From positions 1-11,239 of the forward strand of contig JAOZKP010000071.1 in the NCBI GenBank assembly GCA_029935295.1: a stretch of DNA of 11,239 bases, written 5' to 3'. A program made the position numbers and the translations under genes. Under the pieces are notes generated by a model. That model was not told the DNA's origin, ran no database searches, and was given only the letters and a program-made list of their open reading frames with translations. Source of the stretch: a bacterium (GTDB lineage: Bacteria > Desulfobacterota > Anaeroferrophillalia > Anaeroferrophillales > Tharpellaceae). This document shows positions 1 through 5,751 of this stretch, piece by piece (the first letter of the stretch is position 1; the number at the start of each line of letters is the position of its first letter).

Positions 1-56
1 GCGTTTCCCAGCAACATGTCAAGTTTGACCCCGGTTACGGAGGGGCGAAGCCTAAG
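1..56 (+). repeat. Partial REP-like intergenic repeat, cut by the left edge
   Basis: Three blocks here recur in the same order and almost the same spacing on the minus strand of the intergenic hairpin at 2183-2253: GTTTCCCAGC (3-12, identical to the complement of 2222-2231), CAAGTTTGACCCC (20-32, 10 of 13 against the complement of 2202-2214) and GAGGGGCGAAGCC (40-52, 12 of 13 against the complement of 2183-2195). The gap between the first two blocks is 7 bases in both copies; the second gap differs by one base. Inside this copy GTCAA (18-22) and TTGAC (25-29) form a small inverted repeat. The second hairpin arm would lie outside the window to the left. Membership in one repeat family is directly visible; the REP label is inferred from size, hairpin form and intergenic location. 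Confidence 0.6.
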
Positions 57-61
57 TTCGC

Positions 62-142
62 ATCATCTCGGCTTGCTTTGATGTCATCTAACTAAATTAT
101 TTAATTTTAAGAAAAAATACAACTCAGTAAAGTTGAGATGAT
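62..142. promoter_or_regulatory. Inverted repeats upstream of the sigma-54 promoter, possible activator sites
   Basis: This stretch between the repeat and the -24/-12 promoter holds several short dyads. ATCATCTC at 62-69 is matched in inverted orientation by GAGATGAT at 135-142. CAACT (120-124) and AGTTG (131-135) flank a 6-base spacer, overlapping CTCA (123-126) and TGAG (134-137). AAATTA-TT-TAATTT is a 14-base AT-only palindrome around 94-107. NtrC-family activators usually bind dyads 80-150 bases upstream of the start site, so this is where sites for the regulator encoded at 9693 would be expected. None of the dyads is long enough to be convincing alone, and AT-rich palindromes arise easily by chance. 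Confidence 0.25.
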
Positions 143-159
143 AATAAAATAGTATTTTA

Positions 160-175
160 CGGCACGCTGCTTGCT
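160..175 (+). promoter_or_regulatory. Sigma-54 (-24/-12) promoter of the transporter operon
   Basis: The sequence CGGCACG-CTGC-TTGCT matches the RpoN consensus TGGCACG-N4-TTGCW at every specified position except the first base. The invariant GG (161-162) and GC (173-174) are separated by exactly 10 bases. Counting 12 bases from the -12 C puts the transcription start near 186, which leaves a leader of about 54 bases before the binding-protein start codon. RpoN promoters need an AAA+ activator, and one of the NtrC family is encoded at the other end of the cluster (9693-11102). The promoter is read directly from the sequence; the pairing with that activator is inferred. Confidence 0.85.
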
Positions 176-239
176 AAACCTCTTGCAGAATAATTTTTTC
201 AAGGCATGAAAATGCACAACTTACTGCAGGAGGTGGATG

Positions 240-1508
240 ATGAAAATTGGAAGAAGTTTATTGTGGCTAATCGTTGCGTTGCTGGTTGTCGGTTTTACGG
301 GGCCGGTCGGGGCTACGGCCACTGGCAAACCGATTGTTCTGGGTTGTCCTCTGTCAACCGCATTTCTTTATGGTTGGGATGCTGAAAGAGGGATTAAACT
401 GGCGGTCGAAGAGATTAATCAGGCCGGTGGTGTTACCATTGACGGCGCTAAACGTCCGTTTAAGGTCGAAGTTATCGATACGCGCTCGCTTGAGCCGGGA
501 GTTCCGGTTAGTGAGGCCCTGCTCGGGGTTGAGAAACTGATTTTAGAGAAAAAAGCTGATTTTATCGTCGGCGGCCCGGTTCGTTCGGAAGCGGCGATGG
601 CGGTTATGGACCTGCTCAATAAATATAAAAAGGTTTCGATTGTTACTACCGGAGTTTTGAGCCCCGGCTACCACAAGCGGATCGCGGCGAATTATGACAA
701 ATTCAAGTACTGCTTTCGCAACTCTTCCGAGATTATCACGATCGGCAAAGATATGATTAAAGTCTTTAATCAACTCCACAGTAAACATGGTTTAAAGAAA
801 GCTTTTATCATGGTTCAGGATGTTGCCCACGCCCGTAAAGCCGGTGGTTTTATTGCCAAACTCTTGAAAGGGACCGGCAACTGGGAAGTTTTGGGACAGG
901 AGATCTATCCCACCGGCGCCACCGATTTTTCTATGGGTCTTTTAAAAGCGAGGCGGATGAAAGCGGAAGTTCTTTTTATCTGGATGGATATGCCGGAATC
1001 GGCAATTTTGCTGAAACAGTGGAAGAATATGCGGATGAAATGTGTGCCGATGGGTTTTATGTCAGCGGCAGAACAGCCTGATTTCTGGGATGCGACCAAA
1101 GGCAATTGTGAGTATACGATCGTTGATGCCGTTAATGGCGGCAACGTCCCGTCAACCATGACACCGTGGACGATGAAATTTGTTGACAGCTACAAGAAGA
1201 AATGGGGTCTGGAGCCTGAAGGTTATGGAACTTCATCAAGTTATATGGCGGTATATCAGTTGAAAGAAGCAATTGAAGCGGCCGGCAGTCTTGACTCAGA
1301 CGCGGTTATCAAAGCTCTTGAAGCGCAGGATCTGATGGGTGTTTACGGGCGCATGAAATTTGCCAAAAATCATCAGATAATCCCTTCAGACGATCCCGAA
1401 AAAGGTGCCACCGGCTGCATGTTTCAATGGCAGGATGGCAAACGGGTGCAATTCTTTCCCAAGGCCGGGGCGACCGGAAACATAATTTTGCCGCCGTGGA
1501 TGAAATAA
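240..1508 (+). CDS. Periplasmic substrate-binding protein of a Liv-type (HAAT) ABC transporter
   Basis: This is the extracytoplasmic receptor that would deliver a small organic solute to the permeases encoded at 2322-4205. An N-terminal signal peptide is clear: KIGR, a hydrophobic core (residues 7-20), then a probable cleavage after VGA (23-25) or ATA. There is no lipobox cysteine, so the mature protein is probably soluble in the periplasm. The mature part has Peripla_BP_6/LivJ hallmarks: GWDAERGIKLAVEEINQAGG (45-64) and GGPVRSE (111-117), which belongs to the ligand-binding lobe. The 422-residue length is normal to slightly long for the family. The start at 240 is preferred over the ATG at 237 because AGGAGG (228-233) is then 6 bases away rather than 3. 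The sigma-54 promoter lies about 65 bases upstream. The ligand cannot be predicted: this family binds branched-chain amino acids, amides, aromatic acids and others. The ligase in the same cluster suggests a carboxylic acid. Confidence 0.93.
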   Translation: MKIGRSLLWLIVALLVVGFTGPVGATATGKPIVLGCPLSTAFLYGWDAERGIKLAVEEINQAGGVTIDGAKRPFKVEVIDTRSLEPGVPVSEALLGVEKLILEKKADFIVGGPVRSEAAMAVMDLLNKYKKVSIVTTGVLSPGYHKRIAANYDKFKYCFRNSSEIITIGKDMIKVFNQLHSKHGLKKAFIMVQDVAHARKAGGFIAKLLKGTGNWEVLGQEIYPTGATDFSMGLLKARRMKAEVLFIWMDMPESAILLKQWKNMRMKCVPMGFMSAAEQPDFWDATKGNCEYTIVDAVNGGNVPSTMTPWTMKFVDSYKKKWGLEPEGYGTSSSYMAVYQLKEAIEAAGSLDSDAVIKALEAQDLMGVYGRMKFAKNHQIIPSDDPEKGATGCMFQWQDGKRVQFFPKAGATGNIILPPWMK

Positions 1509-1523
1509 TCAGGAGTTAAGATT

Positions 1524-2108
1524 ATGGAATATAATGATTTTTTGACTTTGCTTAAGGAGCGCCGCAGCTGCCGCTCTTTCGCGTCCGCAGAAAAAGTTTC
1601 AGCGGAAGATATCGAAAAGATAATCCGGGCCGGACAGCTGGCCCCCAACCCGCTCAATTTGCAACCCTGGTCATTTGTCACAATTACTGCGGCAGAGACC
1701 AAAAAAGCATTGCGGCAGGCCGGAGAAAAGGCCAAGCAGATGGTTCTGGATGCGGGTGGCCCGGGCTGGGTCGGCGGTTTTAATATTGATTTTTTCGAGG
1801 AAGTACCTTTGATTCTTGCAATTGTGGTGGATCCTAAAAAGGGTGGCCTCGGAGATTTTTTTAATCAGCTGACCGGCAGTATTCAGGCCGGTTCCGCCTG
1901 TATTCAGAATATGATGCTGGCGGCGACAACCTTAGGCTTAAGTACGCTTTGGTTTACATTCTTCGATCCGGCTGATGTCCGCCCGATTATTGCGGTGCCG
2001 GACAATCTGGAAATTGTCGGTCTGTTGTTTGTCGGCAAAGCGGCAGGCGATGTGCCCACCAGTCGCCGTCGTGATCCGGTAGTTTATAGCGATAGTTTTG
2101 GAGTTTGA
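1524..2108 (+). CDS. Nitroreductase-family FMN oxidoreductase
   Basis: This encodes a 194-residue cytoplasmic flavoprotein of the nitroreductase fold, which uses NAD(P)H and FMN for two-electron reductions and normally acts as a dimer. Family features are visible throughout: RRSCRSF (13-19), whose arginines contact the FMN phosphate; APNPLNLQPW (40-49), matching the usual AP(S/T)xxNxQPW motif; a central helix with QAGSACIQNMMLAATTLGL (121-139); and an RRR stretch (181-183) near the C-terminus. Length is typical of the smaller members. It starts 15 bases after the binding-protein stop with an AGGAG ribosome site (1512-1516), so the two genes are almost certainly co-transcribed. Its position inside a transporter operon is unusual and suggests redox chemistry on the imported compound or a derivative. 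The family also covers enone reductases, dehalogenases, dehydrogenases and flavin-handling enzymes, so the reaction is unknown. Confidence 0.9.
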   Translation: MEYNDFLTLLKERRSCRSFASAEKVSAEDIEKIIRAGQLAPNPLNLQPWSFVTITAAETKKALRQAGEKAKQMVLDAGGPGWVGGFNIDFFEEVPLILAIVVDPKKGGLGDFFNQLTGSIQAGSACIQNMMLAATTLGLSTLWFTFFDPADVRPIIAVPDNLEIVGLLFVGKAAGDVPTSRRRDPVVYSDSFGV

Positions 2109-2321
2109 TGTAGTTGAATCTCATAACTTTGTAACTGTTCAGCTTAAACCTTATTAACTGAAATTATGCAATTTGGGGCTTTGGCTTCGCCTCTCTTCGA
2201 GGGGGACAAAGCTGAATAAAGGCTGGGAAACGTCTTTATTCAGCAATGTCCCCACTTTGAGACAGTTTGTAGATAACGTTGAATAGTTACTTTTTTAGCT
2301 ATCATAATGTTGAGGTTACGG
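2109..2321. other. Intergenic region, no gene seen
   Basis: Apart from the hairpin element at 2183-2253 this 213-base gap holds no credible reading frame. The A+T-rich stretch 2254-2306 has a weak sigma-70-like pair (TTGAAT at 2279-2284 and CATAAT at 2303-2308, 18-base spacer). Its start site would fall inside the ribosome site used by the GTG at 2322, so I do not claim it as a promoter. No intrinsic terminator follows the nitroreductase stop codon, so read-through into the permease genes is likely. Confidence 0.5.
2183..2253 (-). repeat. REP-like intergenic hairpin element
   Basis: A long imperfect hairpin sits between the nitroreductase and livH-like genes. GGGGACA (2202-2208) pairs with TGTCCCC (2247-2253). 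After an AA/AA internal mismatch, the 11-base GCTGAATAAAG (2211-2221) pairs perfectly with CTTTATTCAGC (2234-2244) around a 12-base loop. The flank at 2183-2195 carries GGCTTCGCCTCTC. On the minus strand the loop, left arm and flank correspond block by block to the partial repeat at 1-56. No T-run follows on either strand, so a classical terminator is unlikely. It could still stabilise or attenuate the message between genes of one operon. Such elements in related bacteria are often mobilised by REP-associated Y1 transposases; none is encoded here. Confidence 0.75.
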
Positions 2322-3188
2322 GTGGAAATTTTACTTTACGGGCTGGTTAACAGTTTCAAATTGATCCTGATCGCTTTCGGTTTTACTCTGGTCTACGGCA
2401 TCAGCCGGCTGCCGAACTTTGCCCATGGTGCAATTTTCGTTTTTACCGGTTTTGTCGCCTGGATTATGATGCATAAACTCAATCTGCCTTATTATCCAGC
2501 GGCCCTACTCTCTTTAGCCAGTGCGGCCCTGGTTGGCGTGCTCATTTACCAGTTTATCTTAAAGCGGATTCGCGGGATGAATATGAATGAGATAATTGCC
2601 ACCTATGCTATCGGTGTTGCCCTGATTGAGACCTTTCGCTGGCTGGGTTTCAGAGGGACAACTTTTACACTGCCGGTATTTTTTGAAGGGGTTGCTTTTA
2701 TCGGTGATGTGCCGATCGATTATCAGCGTTTGATGGTGATCGGGGTTGGGGTGGTGATGCTCGCCGCAGTTTGGATATTTACCAAATTTACCCGCACCGG
2801 TCTTGCCTTGCGTGGGATTGCTCAGGACGAACGGGCGGCGATGATGCTCGGTATCGATTCCGATTTGACGGCGACGCTGGCGATGGCTTTAGGTTCGGCG
2901 ATGTCCGGTCTGGCGGCACTGGTAATCTTTCCGCTCGGCAGCATTGTTGTTGAGGCCGGCTATAATACGCTGATTTTTGCTCTGGCGGTTTGTATGGTCG
3001 GCGGCATCGGCAGCTGGGGTGGGACCGTTCTCGCGGCCTTTGTCCTCGGTTTTCTCCAAGTTATAACGGTTACTTACCTGGCGACCCATTTTCAGATGGT
3101 GGTGACATTGGCCGCTATTATCGCAACTTTAATCCTGAGACCGTCAGGTCTTTTCGGTAAACATAAAGAATTGGAAGAGAGAGTTTGA
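2322..3188 (+). CDS. livH: LivH-like permease subunit of the ABC transporter
   Basis: This is one of the two integral membrane subunits forming the translocation pore of a Liv/HAAT importer (BPD_transp_2 family). The 288-residue product is strongly hydrophobic with about eight predicted membrane segments. Landmarks are the N-terminal segment ending in TLVYG (22-26), NFAHG (32-36), the cytoplasmic coupling loop around TRTGLALRGIAQDERAAMML (157-176), GGIGSWGG (227-234) and the C-terminal LRPSGLFG (272-279). I prefer the GTG at 2322 because GAGG (2312-2315) lies 6 bases ahead and the product then begins like other LivH proteins (MEILLYGLVNSF). An in-frame ATG at 2307 would add five residues but has no ribosome site. 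The livM-like gene starts 3 bases after the stop, so the pair is tightly coupled. The symbol denotes the family role only; the substrate need not be leucine, isoleucine or valine. Confidence 0.9.
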   Translation: MEILLYGLVNSFKLILIAFGFTLVYGISRLPNFAHGAIFVFTGFVAWIMMHKLNLPYYPAALLSLASAALVGVLIYQFILKRIRGMNMNEIIATYAIGVALIETFRWLGFRGTTFTLPVFFEGVAFIGDVPIDYQRLMVIGVGVVMLAAVWIFTKFTRTGLALRGIAQDERAAMMLGIDSDLTATLAMALGSAMSGLAALVIFPLGSIVVEAGYNTLIFALAVCMVGGIGSWGGTVLAAFVLGFLQVITVTYLATHFQMVVTLAAIIATLILRPSGLFGKHKELEERV

Positions 3189-3191
3189 TAA

Positions 3192-4205
3192 ATGAAAAGC
3201 GGTCTGCGTAAAGAGAGGATTGATCGGGGCATCAAGGTTCGTTCAGACGGTATCTATGCTTTGTCGTCGTGGCGTGAAATTTCCTTCCTGATGGCGCCGC
3301 GCATGCTTCTGGTTTGCGGCCTTTTACTGGCCCCTTTAATTCTGCACTTTTTCCCTTACTGGCAGAAGGTGCTGCTGATTGTCTGCATCTATGCACTGCT
3401 GTCAATGGCATTCGATTTCCTCGCCAATTATGTCGGTCTGGTCTGTCTTGGGGGTTCATTTTTTGTCGGAGTGGGTGGCTACGGGGCGGCGCTTTTGAGC
3501 AAATCTCTACACTGTTCTCCATTTATTTCGATACCATTGGCGGCAGTCGGCGGGGCCTGTTTCTGCACGCTGGCCCTGCTACCGTGTCTCCCCCTGCGCG
3601 GGGTCTATTTTGCCATTGTTACGCTGATGTATCCGTTGTTTATGACTCGCATCATCGAAGCCTTCGAGCTTTTTGGTGGTACCAACGGGATGATGGATGT
3701 TGCCGGTTTCGCCAATCCTTGGCTGGAACAGTATTTTCTTATTATCGCCACTCTGGTTTTTCTTTTTGCTCTGCGCCGGTTGGCAGTCGAAGATGTCGGC
3801 CTGGTAATCAAAGGGATTAAAGACAACGATCAATCGGTGAAGGCATCCGGCATTAATATTACCTTTATCAAGGCCCAGGCAATTTTTTATGCCTCACTTT
3901 TAGGCTGTTTCGCCGGGGCGTATCTCGCGCATATCTATATGTGGGCCGGTCTCTCCATGTTTGCACTTGATTTTTCAATAATTCCGATTGCGGCAACTGT
4001 AGTCGGCGGTGGCGGGAGTCTGCTCGGGGCCGTGCTCGGGGCAATTCTGCTGGTGCCTCTGTCCGAAGCTTTGCGGGCTTTCGGGCCGCTGCGGATTGTT
4101 TCCTATTCATTGATTCTGACAGCAGTAATTGTCGTAAAAGGTGAGGGTCTGTTGAACTATCTCTCGCGTAAATATAATCAGTTTGAACGTTGGAAAGAGA
4201 TCTGA
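3192..4205 (+). CDS. livM: LivM-like permease subunit of the ABC transporter
   Basis: This is the second membrane subunit, 337 residues, expected to pair with the LivH-like protein. Family landmarks in order are LRGVYFAIVTLM (135-146), FGGTNGM (161-167, the usual GGTxGL), the cytoplasmic ATPase-contact loop IKGIKDNDQSVKASGIN (206-222), GGGGSLLGAVLGA (272-284) and VKGEGLL (315-321) at the end. A hydrophilic, basic N-terminal stretch of about 30 residues precedes the first membrane helix; such extensions occur in some LivM proteins. The ATG at 3192 follows a purine-rich GGAAGAGAGAG ribosome site overlapping the end of the upstream gene. The next in-frame ATG (3291) lacks one. The stop codon overlaps the start of the downstream ATPase gene (TGATG), a sign of translational coupling. 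Confidence 0.9.
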   Translation: MKSGLRKERIDRGIKVRSDGIYALSSWREISFLMAPRMLLVCGLLLAPLILHFFPYWQKVLLIVCIYALLSMAFDFLANYVGLVCLGGSFFVGVGGYGAALLSKSLHCSPFISIPLAAVGGACFCTLALLPCLPLRGVYFAIVTLMYPLFMTRIIEAFELFGGTNGMMDVAGFANPWLEQYFLIIATLVFLFALRRLAVEDVGLVIKGIKDNDQSVKASGINITFIKAQAIFYASLLGCFAGAYLAHIYMWAGLSMFALDFSIIPIAATVVGGGGSLLGAVLGAILLVPLSEALRAFGPLRIVSYSLILTAVIVVKGEGLLNYLSRKYNQFERWKEI

Positions 4206-4954
4206 TGGCTATGTTGGAAGTAAAAAACCTAAGCAAAAAATTCGGTGGCGTTACGGCCCTTAATGATATCAATTTTTCTCTTACTGAGGGAGAAATTCTC
4301 GGGGTTATCGGGCCTAACGGTTCGGGAAAAACCACCCTGATTAACTGTATTACGGGATTTATCAAAGCGACCTCGGGCAAGGTGGTTTTCAATGGCCGTA
4401 ACCTGTGCGGACTTAAGCCGCATAAGATTGTCAATCTCGGGGTTTGCCGGACATTTCAGATTATGCGTCCATACAGCAGTTTGCCCGCCTATAAAAACCT
4501 GATTATTCCGCTTTATGGCCCGCGGGCCCGGAAAACCGGGGGCTGGCGCGGCGGCGGCCGCCACGGCGACCGCAATATAATAGCTCTTGATCTGCTCGAA
4601 GAGGTTGGTTTCGAGCGTGAATCGAAGGTGCCGTATAAACTCGCCGGCACCTTGCCGACCGGTTATCTGAAGCGTCTGGAGTTGGCCCGCTGTCTGGCGC
4701 TCAATCCGGAACTTTTGATCTGTGATGAGGTTTTTTCCGGACTCAGCATGAGTGAAATTGCATCAATGGTGCCCTTGATTGAAAAACTCAATAAGTCGGG
4801 AGTTACCATTATTATGATTGAACATCGCTTAAAAGAGCTGTTCAAAGTGGCTAAACGGGTCATGGCGATAAGTTATGGTGATAAAATTATCGAAGGTACG
4901 CCCGCCGAAGTCATGGCAAATGAGAAGGTTAAAGAGGCTTATCTCGGAGCTTAG
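4205..4954 (+). CDS. livG: LivG-like ATP-binding subunit
   Basis: This is a cytoplasmic ATPase powering the importer, 249 residues, of the LivG class (BCA_ABC_TP-type C-terminus, EHRLKEL...EAYLGA). Visible elements are Walker A GPNGSGKTT (36-44), Q-loop Q85 in CRTFQIMRP, Walker B LLICDE (170-175) and switch histidine H207 in MIEHR. The signature is atypical: the usual LSxGQ is LPTGY (150-154), followed by a conventional KRLELAR helix, and Walker B continues DEVFSGLS rather than DEPxxGL. A glycine/arginine-rich stretch (about 105-123) fills the variable loop between Q-loop and signature and is encoded by an unusually G+C-rich segment near 4518-4570. The start is the ATG at 4205 overlapping the livM stop; an ATG two codons on (4211) is equally spaced from the purine-rich site, and an upstream TTG at 4190 is less likely. 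Confidence 0.9.
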   Translation: MAMLEVKNLSKKFGGVTALNDINFSLTEGEILGVIGPNGSGKTTLINCITGFIKATSGKVVFNGRNLCGLKPHKIVNLGVCRTFQIMRPYSSLPAYKNLIIPLYGPRARKTGGWRGGGRHGDRNIIALDLLEEVGFERESKVPYKLAGTLPTGYLKRLELARCLALNPELLICDEVFSGLSMSEIASMVPLIEKLNKSGVTIIMIEHRLKELFKVAKRVMAISYGDKIIEGTPAEVMANEKVKEAYLGA

Positions 4955-4995
4955 CCAGGCCGAATTTACAGTGTGCCAAAGAGGAGTGTTAGGGA

Positions 4996-5742
4996 ATGCT
5001 GGTTGCTGAAGGTTTGATGGTTTTCTATGAAAATATGCTGGCGCTGAATAATATTTCCATCCGTTGCGGTGAAAATCAGATAGTCGGGATTTTCGGGGCC
5101 AACAGTGCCGGGAAATCGACGCTGATGTATACGTTGTCGGGGATTATCCTCGACCAGATGAAAAAAGAGAAGATGCGCGGCGGCGAGCAGATCACGGTAA
5201 TGGGAAAGATATCGTTGCAGGGCCGGGATATCAGCCTGACTAAACCGCATCTGCGGGCGCGGATGGGGGTTATTTTATGTCCCGAAAGAAGACGCCTCTT
5301 TCCGGAAAGCAGTGTTCTTGAAAATCTTAAAATAGGGGCCTATCTCGCGACCAAAAAAGAGGCCCAGGAGACTTTGGATTATGTCTTGGAAATCTTTTCG
5401 CCCTTAAAGAAACTTTTGCGGCGGTCGGCAGGTTTTTTAAGCGGCGGTGAACAGCAGATGGCAGCCATTGGCCGGGCCTTGATGGCACAGCCGAAACTTT
5501 TACTTTTGGATGAACCGCTGCTCGGTTTGAGCCCGGCTTATCAGCAGGTGGTTATGGATTCGATCAAACTTATTCGCGAGACCAAAAAGATCTCTATCAT
5601 TGTGACCGAACAGTATGCCCGGCCCGTAATTCCGGTGGTCGATTATGCGTACATCATGGAGAATGGCTCCGGGGTTATGTCGGGATCGGGCCCGGAACTG
5701 CTTGATAATCCAGATGTTAAAGCGGCCTATTTCGGAGTGTAG
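4996..5742 (+). CDS. livF: LivF-like ATP-binding subunit
   Basis: This is the second ATPase, 248 residues, of the LivF class, and should form the heterodimeric motor with the LivG-like subunit. Seen are Walker A GANSAGKST (34-42), canonical signature LSGGEQQ (148-154), Walker B LLLLDEP (168-174) and a C-terminal VKAAYFGV. In the switch position LivF proteins typically have glutamine in VEQN rather than histidine; here it is Q206 in VTEQY, as expected. Between Walker A and the Q-loop there is an insertion of about 15 charged residues (roughly 52-69) compared with Escherichia coli LivF. The Q-loop region reads ILCPERRRLFPE, with E97 where many ABC ATPases have Q, a known LivF trait. The ATG at 4996 is preceded by AGGAG (4982-4986) and AGGGA (4991-4995). 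The livG stop is 41 bases upstream. Confidence 0.92.
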   Translation: MLVAEGLMVFYENMLALNNISIRCGENQIVGIFGANSAGKSTLMYTLSGIILDQMKKEKMRGGEQITVMGKISLQGRDISLTKPHLRARMGVILCPERRRLFPESSVLENLKIGAYLATKKEAQETLDYVLEIFSPLKKLLRRSAGFLSGGEQQMAAIGRALMAQPKLLLLDEPLLGLSPAYQQVVMDSIKLIRETKKISIIVTEQYARPVIPVVDYAYIMENGSGVMSGSGPELLDNPDVKAAYFGV

Positions 5743-5751
5743 AAAAAAACT

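Noticed and set aside
206..385. Short open frame in the leader running into the binding-protein gene in another frame
   Set aside because: AAGG sits only one base from its first ATG, it codes for no recognisable peptide, and it mostly shadows the real gene; a regulatory leader peptide cannot be supported.
2176..2191. GG-N10-GC spacing upstream of the livH-like gene, possible sigma-54 site
   Set aside because: The match outside GGC and GC is poor, and the bases belong to the repeat element that also occurs at the left edge.
3868..4434. Long minus-strand open frame across the livM/livG junction
   Set aside because: It is antisense to two well-supported genes, lacks a ribosome site and has a low-complexity product with no recognisable domain.
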